The translations under genes were made by a program, and so were the position numbers. From Scatolibacter rhodanostii (GTDB taxonomy: Bacteria; Bacillota; Clostridia; Oscillospirales; Acutalibacteraceae): a stretch of 64,000 bases of DNA. Below are positions 55,070-64,000 of this stretch, piece by piece. The notes under the pieces were generated by a model, which saw only the letters and a list, made by a program, of their open reading frames with translations, was not told where the DNA came from and did not search any database. The stretch lies in contig NZ_FZLO01000002.1 of assembly GCF_900197595.1 (NCBI RefSeq), positions 186,001 through 250,000 on the forward strand, read 5' to 3'. Position 1 is the first letter of the stretch, and every line of letters starts with the position of its first letter.

Positions 55070-56426
55070 GACGAATTACCTCTGATGAAGTAAAACGCAT
55101 GAATTCGCCCTGCCAATGCATCATAACTGTCTTAATCTCACCGTGACGGTTTTTGGCAACAATACATTCAGCACTGTTGGCATCGGCCTCTTCAGCCGGC
55201 GGTTCTCCACCGTTTGAAGCATAATATTCGTCACGATAGAGGAACAAAACAATATCGGCGTCCTGCTCAATAGAACCCGAATCTCTAAGGTCCGACAAAA
55301 CAGGACGATGGTCGGTTCTCTTTTCACTCGCTCTGGCAAGCTGCGAAAGCGCAATAACCGGAACATTGAGTTCTTTTGCCATAATTTTCAGGCTTCGTGT
55401 AATCTCTGAAATTTCCTGCACACGGTTATCAATGCGCTTTGCACTAGACATCAACTGCAAATAGTCAATCATAACAGCATCCACATTTTTCAATCTGCGT
55501 ACCTTGGCTTTGATTTCGGGTACCGTAATACCCGGTGTGTCATCCAAATAAAGCTCTGCTTGCGAGAGTAAATCGCCGCCCTCGACCACGCGAATCCACT
55601 CGCCCTCTGAAAGCTGACCTGTTCTAAGCTTGGTTCCTTCCACTAACGATTCGCTAGAGAGCAAACGAGAAGCAAGCTGCTCTTTTGACATTTCTAAAGA
55701 GAAAAAGGCAACCTTCCTTTTGATTTTCTGACCAATATGTTTGGCGATATTTAAAGCAAAACTGGTTTTTCCCATACCGGGACGAGCTGCCAGAATAATC
55801 AAATCAGAGCGGTTTAAACCGGTAATGGCCTTATCTAAATCACCAATACCGGTTGGCAAAGCTTTATATTGTTCATTATCGGGCGAATTTAGCAAATCTA
55901 AACGGTCAAATGTTTCTAAAAGAATTTCTTTGACGTGCTGAAGCCCTTTCATGTTCTTGCCTTGGCGTATATCGTAAATACGCTGTTCGGCAGAATCCAA
56001 AAGTAAACTTGAATCTTCTGCGCCGCTTGCCGCATCACTCAAGATATTACGAGCCGTTTCCATGAGCGTGCGAATGTCATATTTATCTCTTACTATGCCG
56101 GCATAAATGTGTACATTTGAAATGGAAGGTACAATTTGTGCCAATTGTGTCAAATATACTTTGCCGCTACCTTCGTCAAACGAGCCACTTTCTTTCAAGC
56201 TTTCTAGAACTGTAATGAAATCGATTGGCTGACCCAGAGTGAACTTTTGCAGCATAACTGAGTAAATCAACTTGTTATTGACCGCATAAAAATAATCAGA
56301 ACTCGGTAAAATCTCCATTACTGCCGTAATGGTCTCTGGCTCAAGCAAAATTGCACCCAAAACAGATTGTTCTGCTTCTAAACTAAACGGCATGCCGCCT
56401 GAATTGCCATATTCATTTTCAGCCAT
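55062..56426 (-). CDS. dnaB: Replicative DNA helicase DnaB (DnaC in Bacillus)
   Basis: A 454-residue hexameric helicase. The N-terminal domain begins PFSLEAEQSVLGAILLEPE. The RecA-like core has Walker A ARPGMGKT (214-221), VAFFSLEMSKEQLASRLL and IDYLQLMSS. LSQLARASEKR and LSDLRDSGSIEQDADIVLFL are further family motifs. GGAGGT lies upstream of the ATG. rplI precedes it by 19 bases, the common gdpP-rplI-dnaB arrangement. Confidence 0.97.
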   Translation of the reverse strand: MAENEYGNSGGMPFSLEAEQSVLGAILLEPETITAVMEILPSSDYFYAVNNKLIYSVMLQKFTLGQPIDFITVLESLKESGSFDEGSGKVYLTQLAQIVPSISNVHIYAGIVRDKYDIRTLMETARNILSDAASGAEDSSLLLDSAEQRIYDIRQGKNMKGLQHVKEILLETFDRLDLLNSPDNEQYKALPTGIGDLDKAITGLNRSDLIILAARPGMGKTSFALNIAKHIGQKIKRKVAFFSLEMSKEQLASRLLSSESLVEGTKLRTGQLSEGEWIRVVEGGDLLSQAELYLDDTPGITVPEIKAKVRRLKNVDAVMIDYLQLMSSAKRIDNRVQEISEITRSLKIMAKELNVPVIALSQLARASEKRTDHRPVLSDLRDSGSIEQDADIVLFLYRDEYYASNGGEPPAEEADANSAECIVAKNRHGEIKTVMMHWQGEFMRFTSSEVIRHE

Positions 56427-56445
56427 GACGGCACCTCCTCAGTGA

Positions 56446-56892
56446 TTAAGCTTCGACTACTTCAACCTTTACGCTAGCTGTGATACCGGCATAAAGCTTC
56501 ACTTCGACCATAAAGGTTCCAAAAGTCTTGATTTCAGAAACCAAGCTGACTTTACGCTTGTCCACATCTACGTTAAATTGATTCTTGATTTCGGCTGCGA
56601 CTTCTTTGGCGGTTACAGAACCAAAAAGTTTGCCGCCCTGACCTGCTTTGGCTTGAATTTTGACTGTTTTATCGGTCAAAGCATCTGCCTGTTTTTGAGC
56701 ATTTTCGGTTTCAGTCTTGATTTTATATTCCTGCGATGCCAGCGCATTTTGATACTCGTTCATGGCTTGGGCATTGGCTTCTTTCGCCAATTTTCTGGGC
56801 AGCAGGTAGTTTCTGGCATAGCCGTCTGAAACTTCTACGAGTTCGCCTTTTTTTCCCATCGCTCTTACGTCTTGTAACAAAATAACTTTCAT
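56446..56892 (-). CDS. rplI: 50S ribosomal protein L9
   Basis: A 148-residue ribosomal protein. It begins [20 protein letters not shown] and contains [16 protein letters not shown], the rRNA-binding N-domain. A long helix linker follows, then the C-domain with [20 protein letters not shown]. Length is normal. Between gdpP and dnaB. Confidence 0.98.
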   Translation of the reverse strand: MKVILLQDVRAMGKKGELVEVSDGYARNYLLPRKLAKEANAQAMNEYQNALASQEYKIKTETENAQKQADALTDKTVKIQAKAGQGGKLFGSVTAKEVAAEIKNQFNVDVDKRKVSLVSEIKTFGTFMVEVKLYAGITASVKVEVVEA

Positions 56893-56911
56893 GATAATGA
56901 CCTATCCCTTT

Positions 56912-58906
56912 CTAAGCATCTGTGTTGTCTTGTATGGTTACTTCTTTGAGTTTGGCATCTAGTTCTTGAATCAATTTCTCTCTGGCTTCTTTCAGCGTAA
57001 TGTCTTTAAGCTGTGCCCCAGCCATGGTAAAATGGCCGCCCCCGCCGAAAGCTTCTAAAATTAACTGCACATTTACATCGCCTAGGCTGCGTCCTGAAAT
57101 ATTCACATCACTGCCGTTGCGATATAAAACGAAAGAAGCCTTCACGCCTTGAATCGTCAGCAGCTCATCTGCCGCCTGGGCAGCAGCAATGCGAATATCA
57201 CCCTCTGTTTCAGCGGATTCTGCAATAGCACAGGTTTGATAGATTTCAGCATTTGAAACCATCGCCGCTTTCTTTTTATAAGATTCAAAAGAATTGGCAA
57301 ACAGTTTCTTTACTTCTACTGTGTCCGCGCCGCATCGACGCAAAAACGCGGCGGCTTCGAACGTTCTGACACCTGTTTTTAAGACAAAGCTCTTTGTATC
57401 AAGCATAATACCTGCTAAAAGAGCTTGGGCAGCAGCAGGCGAAATAGAGGACGACTTGATGTACTGTACAATTTCAGTGACCATTTCGGCCGCGGAGCTG
57501 GCATACGGTTCATGATAAAAAATCAGGGCCTCTCGGATGTAATTGACCATCATACGGTGGTGGTCGATGACAATTGTACGTTTGGATCTTGTGAGCATTT
57601 CTTCGCTCTCAACAAAAGTCGGCGAATGTGTATCCGTAATGATCAAAAGAGAATGCTCTGTTTGCATTTGCAAGGCTTCTTGCGGGCTGATAAAAACTCT
57701 GTCGTTTTTATAGTAATCTTCTACGGCATCCACCAACTGTCCTGCCAGTGTACGGCTGCGGTCTACCACCACATGAACCGAAACATCCAACCCTTTGGCA
57801 ATCACGGCCCACATACCAACCGCTGAACCAACGCTGTCTAAATCAGAGTTTTTATGTCCCATGATAAACACCTTGTCGCTGGCACGTACATGGTCTGAAA
57901 TCGCTGCCGCAATAACTCTTGTCCGAACCTTATCACGTTTCTCAACGCCTCTTGACAAGCCACCAAAAAATTCGTATGCTCCATCAGACTGCATCACTGC
58001 AACCTGATCACCGCCTCGCCCCAATGCCATATCCAGCGCCTGTCTGGCGAATCGTTCGCTCTCTGCCAAATTGCTAGCCCCTCGACCGACTCCAATCGAA
58101 ACCGTAGCATTCATATTATTGCTGCTCATTATCTTTCTAACTTCATCTAAAACAGCAAAGCGGCGTTTTCTTGCCTGTTCAATTTGGGCATCATACGTTA
58201 CAATCAAATAGCGGCCATTGCTCATCTTTTTCAGAAATCCACCGACCGTATTGTTGCCCCACTCTCTTAAAACGGCATCCACTTCTGCCACAATGCGAGA
58301 TTCCTCTCCGCCCGGTACACCTCTAACCATTTCTTCTCGATTGTCAAAAGCAGCCATACAGACCACAGGTTTCTTCTCCCGATACTCTTTATGTATCTCT
58401 TTATAAAAGGTATCGTCCACGAAATAAAGCACCATATAGCCTTCTGCCTTAGCGCCATAGACCGTATATTGCCTTTCGCCGTATGTAATCGGTGTGCCGG
58501 CATTGCTCAAGATTTGACGAAGGGTTTTCGGATAAATAAACCGCACAATGTTTTCGCCGGCAACCGGAAAACTTGCTCCAAAGCTTTCTCGAAACATTTT
58601 ATTGCACCATGTCACATCACCTTGTGGTGACACGACCGCAAGCGGCAATGCGAAATCCTCCAGTGAAATATCTTCTCTGGCGGCAAGCACTTTTTGTGCT
58701 GTTTTAACGGCCGAACCAACCTTTCTGCGCAGCATCACATCACTGATTGCTACACCTACAATCGCCAAAACAGATACTGTCAGCTCCATGGCAAACAATA
58801 TTTTGTTGTATCGATAGCTCACTAATGACATTCCCAAAAGGGCTGCCGCCATTAGATAAAACAGTGGTGAAATCACCCAAACTCGTTTTTTCAATCTAAT
58901 ACTCAT
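56912..58906 (-). CDS. gdpP: Cyclic di-AMP phosphodiesterase GdpP
   Basis: A 664-residue membrane protein that hydrolyses c-di-AMP. Two N-terminal membrane segments are followed by a PAS-like region (about 80-170) and a degenerate GGDEF-like domain (about 170-310). The DHH phosphoesterase domain contains GHKNSDLDSVGSAVG, and IVIDHHRMMVNYIRE is its DHH motif. GGGGHFTMAGAQ is the DHHA1 motif. The order is that of characterised GdpP proteins. It is first in the rplI-dnaB group. Confidence 0.96.
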   Translation of the reverse strand: MSIRLKKRVWVISPLFYLMAAALLGMSLVSYRYNKILFAMELTVSVLAIVGVAISDVMLRRKVGSAVKTAQKVLAAREDISLEDFALPLAVVSPQGDVTWCNKMFRESFGASFPVAGENIVRFIYPKTLRQILSNAGTPITYGERQYTVYGAKAEGYMVLYFVDDTFYKEIHKEYREKKPVVCMAAFDNREEMVRGVPGGEESRIVAEVDAVLREWGNNTVGGFLKKMSNGRYLIVTYDAQIEQARKRRFAVLDEVRKIMSSNNMNATVSIGVGRGASNLAESERFARQALDMALGRGGDQVAVMQSDGAYEFFGGLSRGVEKRDKVRTRVIAAAISDHVRASDKVFIMGHKNSDLDSVGSAVGMWAVIAKGLDVSVHVVVDRSRTLAGQLVDAVEDYYKNDRVFISPQEALQMQTEHSLLIITDTHSPTFVESEEMLTRSKRTIVIDHHRMMVNYIREALIFYHEPYASSAAEMVTEIVQYIKSSSISPAAAQALLAGIMLDTKSFVLKTGVRTFEAAAFLRRCGADTVEVKKLFANSFESYKKKAAMVSNAEIYQTCAIAESAETEGDIRIAAAQAADELLTIQGVKASFVLYRNGSDVNISGRSLGDVNVQLILEAFGGGGHFTMAGAQLKDITLKEAREKLIQELDAKLKEVTIQDNTDA

Positions 58907-58974
58907 GTCCTTTCCGTTGTTTTACCCCAAAACAATTGTTGAGTATTGCCTATCAAGCCACAGCAGTTTTTCAG

Positions 58975-59021
58975 AAAAAAGCAGGCGGTAAGAGCCCAGA
59001 GTCCTGAAATCCTACCGCCTG
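58975..59021 (-). terminator. Terminator of the ribonuclease J gene
   Basis: Arms CAGGCGGTA (58982-58990) / TACCGCCTG (59013-59021) with a T-run on the minus strand (58975-58980). Confidence 0.85.
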
Positions 59022-59029
59022 TTAAAAGT

Positions 59030-61210
59030 TTAAATCTCCATGATAATTGGTAAAATCATAGGACTTCTCTTTGTTTTTCGATAAAGGAAACGAGAAAGCT
59101 CTTCCTTAATGTTCTGCTTGAGCCCGTTCCACTCTCTCACGCCGGTGTTGGCACACTCTTCAAGAGTATTATACACCAATTTCTGCGCTTCGTCCATGAG
59201 CTTTTCAGATTCTCTGATATAAACGAAACCTCTCGAAACAATATCAGGCCCCGACACCACATGACCGCTCGTTGCGTCAATTGAACAAACTGCAATGATA
59301 ATGCCGTCTTCGGCCAAATGTTTACGATCACGTAAGACTACGTTACCAACGTCGCCCACACCAAGGCCATCCACCATGACAGAACCTGCCTGTACATCAG
59401 GGCCTTTTCTCATATAACCTTCTTGAATCTCTAAGCAATTTCCGATGTTGCCAATGAAAATATTTTTTTCTGGCATGCCCAGTGATTTGGCAATATTGGC
59501 ATGCTTTCTCAAATGTTTAAACTCGCCATGCACCGGTATGAAGAATTTCGGTTTTACAAGAGCCTGCATGATTTTTAGTTCTTCTTGGCAAGCATGACCC
59601 GAAACGTGCACATCGTACATGGACTCGTAAATCACCGTACATTCACGGCGCAAGAGTTCGTCAACAACAGCACCAACCGTTTTTTCATTGCCGGGAATCG
59701 GTCTTGCCGAAATAATGATGAAATCATTCGGTCCAACTTCTACTTGTCTGTGATCAGCAAATGCCATTCGTGACAATGCCGCCATAGGTTCGCCCTGACT
59801 GCCTGTTGTTATCAGTACAATTTCGCCGTTATCATAGCGGTTAATCGTGTTCAAATCAATCAATAGCCCTTCCGGCACATGCAAATAGCCAAGCTCGGTG
59901 GCAATGCCCATGACGTTCAGCATACTACGTCCAGAAAGAGCCACTTTACGTTTATATTTCACCGCACAGTTAATAATCTGCTGCACTCTGCTGATATTGG
60001 AAGCAAAGGTAGCAACAATAATACGTTTTCCTTCTGCCTTGCCAAACAAGGTCTCGAGTGTGTTGCCGACCATCTGCTCGGTTTGTGTATAGCCAGGGCG
60101 TTCTGCGTTGGTCGAGTCGGCCATTAAAGCCAAAACCCCTTCTTCACCCAACTGTGCAAAGCGAGCCAAGTTAATCATTTCTCCCTCTGTGGGAGTAAAA
60201 TCTATTTTGAAGTCACCGGTGTGCACAATCGTACCAGCCGGTGTATGAAGCGCAAGTGAAACGGCATCTGAAATAGAGTGATTGACATGAATCAGCTCAA
60301 TATCAAAGCAACCCAATTTAATATGAGAACCCGGAGGGGTAACGTTCAGTTTTGCCTGATTGAACAAATTATGTTCTTTCAGTTTGCCGCCAATTAAACC
60401 AATTGTCAGCGAAGTAGCGTAAACCGGAACATTAATCTTCTTTAGCAGATAGGCTAAACTTCCGATATGGTCTTCATGTCCGTGAGTGATAACGATACCT
60501 TTAATTTTATCAAAATTTTTCTCTAAGAAAGTGAAATCAGGGATAACAATGTCTACACCATACATGTTTTCGCTTGGGAATGCTAAACCGCAATCTACAA
60601 CCACCATATCTCCGTTGCATTCAAATACCGTGATGTTTTTGCCGATTTCATTCAGACCACCTAAGAAATAAACCTTCACAGCTGGTTTATTAGAAGCCTT
60701 CTGTCCTCTTGGGCGTCTATTGCCTGATTTTTGTGTCTTACCTGCGGTATTTTTATTCTGCGGTTGCGTTCTATTTTCAGACTTTTTCTCAGCTGTGCTT
60801 GTTTTCTTTTCATTTGTTGCCGGTTTATTATTCTGATTTGCTGCTGCTACATTAGGCTGGGTGGCATTACCACGGGGTGTATTGCCCTGAGCTGTACCGG
60901 TTTGTGTCGCATTAGCAGGTCTTCTGTTGTTTCTTCTTGGCTGCGATGGTTTTTGCCCTTGTCCATTGGTTCTGTTGGGTTGAGCATTCTTTTCCTGCCC
61001 ATTCTGCTGGGGTCTTTGTTTTGGTCTCGCTTGTTGTCTTTGTTGTGGTTTTTCCACTGCATTAGCCACAACTTCTTTTTTAGCTTGCTCATGAACCGCA
61101 GTGGTTGCTGAGTCAGCAGAACTAAGCATATAATCCACCTGTTTTTCACTGCTATTAAGCGACGGGGTATGTCGCATTTTATTTATTTTTTTATTGTTGT
61201 TGTCTATCAA
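59030..61210 (-). CDS. rnj: Ribonuclease J with a long disordered N-terminal extension
   Basis: A 726-residue exo/endoribonuclease of the metallo-beta-lactamase/beta-CASP type, central to mRNA decay. The catalytic domain begins near residue 176 (AVKVYFLGGLNEIGKN); the metal motif is HGHEDH (243-248), and DSTNAERPGYT and SGHACQEELKIM lie in the beta-CASP part. Residues 1-175 are low-complexity, rich in Gln, Asn, Arg, Lys and Thr. Usual RNase J is about 555 residues, so the extension is real and in frame. Start is TTG with AGGAGG eight bases upstream. It has a long leader. Confidence 0.95.
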   Translation of the reverse strand: MIDNNNKKINKMRHTPSLNSSEKQVDYMLSSADSATTAVHEQAKKEVVANAVEKPQQRQQARPKQRPQQNGQEKNAQPNRTNGQGQKPSQPRRNNRRPANATQTGTAQGNTPRGNATQPNVAAANQNNKPATNEKKTSTAEKKSENRTQPQNKNTAGKTQKSGNRRPRGQKASNKPAVKVYFLGGLNEIGKNITVFECNGDMVVVDCGLAFPSENMYGVDIVIPDFTFLEKNFDKIKGIVITHGHEDHIGSLAYLLKKINVPVYATSLTIGLIGGKLKEHNLFNQAKLNVTPPGSHIKLGCFDIELIHVNHSISDAVSLALHTPAGTIVHTGDFKIDFTPTEGEMINLARFAQLGEEGVLALMADSTNAERPGYTQTEQMVGNTLETLFGKAEGKRIIVATFASNISRVQQIINCAVKYKRKVALSGRSMLNVMGIATELGYLHVPEGLLIDLNTINRYDNGEIVLITTGSQGEPMAALSRMAFADHRQVEVGPNDFIIISARPIPGNEKTVGAVVDELLRRECTVIYESMYDVHVSGHACQEELKIMQALVKPKFFIPVHGEFKHLRKHANIAKSLGMPEKNIFIGNIGNCLEIQEGYMRKGPDVQAGSVMVDGLGVGDVGNVVLRDRKHLAEDGIIIAVCSIDATSGHVVSGPDIVSRGFVYIRESEKLMDEAQKLVYNTLEECANTGVREWNGLKQNIKEELSRFLYRKTKRSPMILPIIMEI

Positions 61211-61574
61211 TCAAATTTCCTCCTAAAATGTTTTTATGTACTATTAATTTATCTGTCCGCTGTTATGCTGTATAGTCCGTAACCCATTTTCCTGAATATA
61301 AAAATAACAAAATAGACACAAAGAAAATCTCTGTGCATCATTTTGCTTCCATATAGAGTTCAGTTAACCTCGTTGACCGCTGTGTCGGCAACAAAGCACT
61401 TTGTCATGACAATCTATTTTAGTAAAATAAAAATAAATCTTGTCAAACATCTCTCAGGTATCTATCAAAAGGCGGCAAATACCGCTAAAAGCCAAAATAA
61501 AGTGAGAACTATTTATATAAACCGTAAAGACGGATTAACCTAGCCATTATCAACTTGAAAATAATATTATTACT
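61211..61574 (-). other. Long 5' untranslated region of rnj
   Basis: No gene fits in this stretch. If the promoter at 61575-61603 is used, the leader is about 360 bases. It contains a hairpin ACAAAG-TG-CTTTGT near 61400 and a second TTGACA at about 61441-61446 that might serve an internal promoter. Confidence 0.5.
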
Positions 61575-61603
61575 ATTTTACCTTTTACCCTAATGAATGT
61601 CAA
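61575..61603 (-). promoter_or_regulatory. rnj promoter
   Basis: Minus-strand TTGACA (61598-61603), 17-base spacer, TAAAAT (61575-61580), a near-consensus sigma-A promoter. Confidence 0.75.
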
Positions 61604-61652
61604 GCCACCATTTGTCACGCAAACCAATTTGCGCAAGCTTTGAAGAAAAAAT

Positions 61653-61680
61653 TTGCAAACGTAACGCAACCTGTTATACT
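61653..61680 (+). promoter_or_regulatory. Cysteine desulfurase promoter
   Basis: TTGCAA (61653-61658), 16-base spacer, TATACT (61675-61680), 34 bases before the start codon. Confidence 0.6.
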
Positions 61681-61714
61681 ATAAAAAGAATCTACTAGAA
61701 AGGTCTTTATTATC

Positions 61715-62872
61715 ATGAGTCATAATGATTTCATTTATGCAGACAATGCTGCCACAACTGCTGTTCTTCCTGCCGTTGCTGATGCCATGCTGCCTTTTTT
61801 TACCGAAATTTACGGAAACGCTTCTTCCCCTTATGAGATTGGCAGAAGAGCTAAATCCGCTTTAGAAAACGCCCGAGCCGAAATTGCTCATTGTTTTGGC
61901 TGTGATGCTGCTGAAATTTTCTTTACTTCAGGTGGTACCGAAAGCAACAATTGGGCCATTCAAAGTATTATGAAGCAAAAATCTAAAGAGAGTAAAACGC
62001 ATATAATTACCAGCCAAATTGAACACCACTCTATTTTAAGAGTTTGTCAGGAGTGGGAAAAAGAGGGCGGTACTGTTACCTATCTGCCCGTTGATAAAAA
62101 CGGTTTAGTTAACCCCGCTGATGTTGAAAAGAGCATTCGTGGAAATACTGCTCTTGTGTCTATTATGGCGGCCAACAATGAAATCGGTACTCTTCAGCCT
62201 CTTCAAGAAATCGGAGGTATCTGTCGTAGTCACAATGTCCTTTTTCATACTGACGCTGTGCAGGCTGTGGGGCATCTTCCGATCAACCCTCATGATATCC
62301 CTGTCGATTTATTTTCCTTTTCTGCTCATAAATTTCACGGTCCTAAAGGAATCGGAGGGCTTTATGTCAACCGTTCTGTCAATCTTCCTCCCCTTCTTTT
62401 CGGTGGCGAACAAGAACGTGCGAAACGGCCCGGCACCCAAAATGTTGCCGCCGCTGTAGGGCTTTCTACGGCCTTATCGCTTGCTTGCCAAGAAATGACG
62501 GAAAGAAATGAAAAAATCAGAAAATTACGTGATTTGCTCATTGAGAATGTGCTTAAAATTCCAGGCAGTTCCTTAAACGGAGACCCGAATCAGCGTTTGC
62601 CCGGCAACGCTAATTTCTGCTTTGAGGGCATTGAGGGTGAATCACTTCTCTTAATGATGGACATGCACAATATTTATTGTTCCTCCGGCTCTGCTTGCAC
62701 CAGCGGTGCCACTGACCCCAGCCATGTAATCTTGGCATTGGGTGTGCCGAAAGACCTCGCGCGTAGTTCGGTGCGCATAAGCCTGAGCCACCTAAACACA
62801 GAGGAAGATGTTAGGCAAATTATCTCGGTACTTGAAGAAGCGATTAGCCGTTTACGGCGTCTGCGTCCTTAA
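61715..62872 (+). CDS. Cysteine desulfurase (NifS/IscS-like)
   Basis: A 385-residue PLP enzyme that removes sulfur from cysteine for iron-sulfur clusters or tRNA thiolation. The N-terminus FIYADNAATTAVLPAVADAM is typical. The PLP Lys is in FSFSAHKFHGPKG and the catalytic Cys in CSSGSACTSG. GGTESNNWAIQ and HTDAVQAVGHLP bind the cofactor. It is not beside thiI or iscU here, so whether it serves tRNA 4-thiouridine or clusters is unknown. It ends with a strong terminator. Confidence 0.93.
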   Translation: MSHNDFIYADNAATTAVLPAVADAMLPFFTEIYGNASSPYEIGRRAKSALENARAEIAHCFGCDAAEIFFTSGGTESNNWAIQSIMKQKSKESKTHIITSQIEHHSILRVCQEWEKEGGTVTYLPVDKNGLVNPADVEKSIRGNTALVSIMAANNEIGTLQPLQEIGGICRSHNVLFHTDAVQAVGHLPINPHDIPVDLFSFSAHKFHGPKGIGGLYVNRSVNLPPLLFGGEQERAKRPGTQNVAAAVGLSTALSLACQEMTERNEKIRKLRDLLIENVLKIPGSSLNGDPNQRLPGNANFCFEGIEGESLLLMMDMHNIYCSSGSACTSGATDPSHVILALGVPKDLARSSVRISLSHLNTEEDVRQIISVLEEAISRLRRLRP

Positions 62873-62901
62873 ATGGCTATTGACAATTTCATAAAAAAGA
62901 G

Positions 62902-62938
62902 GATAGAGAAAGGCTGTGGGTGCCTTTCTCTATCTTTA
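62902..62938 (+). terminator. Rho-independent terminator
   Basis: Arms GATAGAGAAAGGC (62902-62914) / GCCTTTCTCTATC (62922-62934), seven-base loop, then TTT, directly after the cysteine desulfurase gene. Confidence 0.9.
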
Positions 62939-63082
62939 TAATGATCAAAACTTTGCCTTCAAAAGCTCCCCAATAATTCATCTTTGCGCCTTTTGGTATA
63001 GTACCTTTGAAAACAAAGCTTTGCTTGCTTTTAGTATGAGTTGTTCTTCGAATTTTATACTTTTGCTTTAAAGCTAAGAACA

Positions 63083-63850
63083 CTATTTTTCTGCGAGCAT
63101 AAAAAATCGGGGAAAACGAAAAATAATTTTTCCGTCTTGTTGAGCAGGATATGCCCGCTTCACTTTTTCAAAAACTTGTTTCTGAAATTCATCCGCTAGT
63201 TCGCTGGAAAGAGATTGAATATAAGGACGCAGTCCTGTTCCACGATACCAATCCATAATTGCTTCGTGATTCTCCATAATGTGAAAATAGGTGGTCTGCC
63301 AAAGAGTAAATGACTCTGCACAGACGTTAAAAATATCATAATAATCGTTTTGCGCTAAGTTATGAAAAATTTTTGGTTCGTCAATTTTGTCTGCCCATTC
63401 TTTCTTTTTCACAAGATTCATAATGATTTTTTGAATTGGCTCTTCTTCATTCATTGGTGTTTGAATTGCTAAAATTCCGCCTTTTTTCAGACATTTCATC
63501 ATATTAGGGATGAGCAACTTGTGATTTTGTATCCACTGAATACAAGCATTGGAGAAGACAACATCAAAGTCTGTACCTAATTTGGTCAAATCATCTGATG
63601 CATTAAAGACACGAAAAAAAGTTTTTTTATCCGTTTGACACGCTTGTTCAATCATCTCAGGAGAACTATCAATTCCCAAAATTTCAGCGTCTGGATATTT
63701 TTTTCTTAAAACAGCGGTACTGTTTCCAGGGCCACATCCAATATCCAAAATCTTCTTTGGTTTTGCAACATCAATTTCATTTGCCAAATCTCTTGCCGGC
63801 TTTGTCCGTTCTTTTTCAAACTTTAAATATTGTTCCGAATTCCAATTCAT
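63083..63850 (-). CDS. SAM-dependent methyltransferase, trans-aconitate methyltransferase-like
   Basis: A 255-residue methyltransferase. It begins MNWNSEQYLKFEKERTKPAR, and the SAM site is KILDIGCGPGNSTAVLRKKY with LGIDSSPEMIEQA after it, as in Tam. WIQNHKLLIPNMMKCLKKGG is the usual core. Trans-aconitate as substrate is inferred from overall resemblance only. The start at 63850 has AAGGAG upstream; an upstream start at 63880 does not. About 120 bases beyond it, to the window end, show no gene. Confidence 0.85.
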   Translation of the reverse strand: MNWNSEQYLKFEKERTKPARDLANEIDVAKPKKILDIGCGPGNSTAVLRKKYPDAEILGIDSSPEMIEQACQTDKKTFFRVFNASDDLTKLGTDFDVVFSNACIQWIQNHKLLIPNMMKCLKKGGILAIQTPMNEEEPIQKIIMNLVKKKEWADKIDEPKIFHNLAQNDYYDIFNVCAESFTLWQTTYFHIMENHEAIMDWYRGTGLRPYIQSLSSELADEFQKQVFEKVKRAYPAQQDGKIIFRFPRFFMLAEK

Positions 63851-64000
63851 TCTATCCTTCTCCTTACCAAGTAAAAGCACTATTTTTTCTGTTTCATCTA
63901 TTCTACACTAATGCTCTAACATTCTTTATCCTTCTATTCACAAAACAAACTTTTAATGAAAATCCACTCTATCTCCAAATCAAAACTTATTTCAGAATAT

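Noticed and set aside
62889-63083. 64-codon minus-strand open frame between the cysteine desulfurase and methyltransferase genes
   Set aside because: It reads through the terminator hairpin and has no recognisable domain or ribosome binding site.

Overview
This window is from a moderately AT-rich, endospore-forming Firmicute, most likely of class Clostridia. The evidence is a ypeB germination gene, a DUF5711 gene, ECF-type transporter genes, ribonuclease J, a clostridial-style topoisomerase IV pair, GGAGG-type ribosome binding sites and several TTG starts. Genus and species cannot be assigned from the sequence alone. The left edge cuts a dinB-like gene. The right edge ends about 120 bases upstream of a methyltransferase gene.

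Left part (1-5.4 kb): a partial Y-family DNA polymerase with a LexA-like box in its promoter, proC, an MFS transporter, a flavin-reductase-like protein and a TPR-bearing glycosyltransferase. Middle (5.4-19.3 kb): a complete type I-C CRISPR-Cas locus read leftwards. The order is cas3-cas5c-cas8c(with an internal cas11c start)-cas7-cas4-cas1-cas2, then the leader, then an array of 95 repeats and 94 spacers ending in degenerate repeats and a hairpin. Spacers that overlap or resemble each other show that several target the same or related phages. Two independent pairs place GAA at the flank, so the PAM read in crRNA sense is TTC. The Cas5c processing nuclease has Phe where the reference enzyme has its catalytic His.

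Accessory stretch (19.6-30.7 kb): an AraC-type regulator in one frame with a complete siderophore-binding lipoprotein, a winged-helix protein, a frameshifted glyoxalase-family gene, a second flavin-reductase-like protein and a ClC transporter. It continues with a MarR-controlled nitroreductase operon that has a clear palindromic operator, an MBL hydrolase, and a divergent HxlR/PNPOx-like pair. Two tRNA genes (Gly-UCC, Arg-UCU) with their own promoter and terminator follow.

Right part (31-64 kb): mostly conserved housekeeping genes on the minus strand. These are a ClpE/ClpC-type chaperone, a CDP-alcohol phosphatidyltransferase, cvpA, DUF5711, truA, ecfT-ecfA2-ecfA1, a methyltransferase, glmM, ruvB-ruvA-ruvC, parC-parE, ftsH, hpt, tilS, dnaB, rplI, gdpP and rnj. 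Interrupting them are plus-strand ypeB, preceded by a threefold 103-bp repeat full of hairpins, and a plus-strand cysteine desulfurase. The window closes with a Tam-like methyltransferase.
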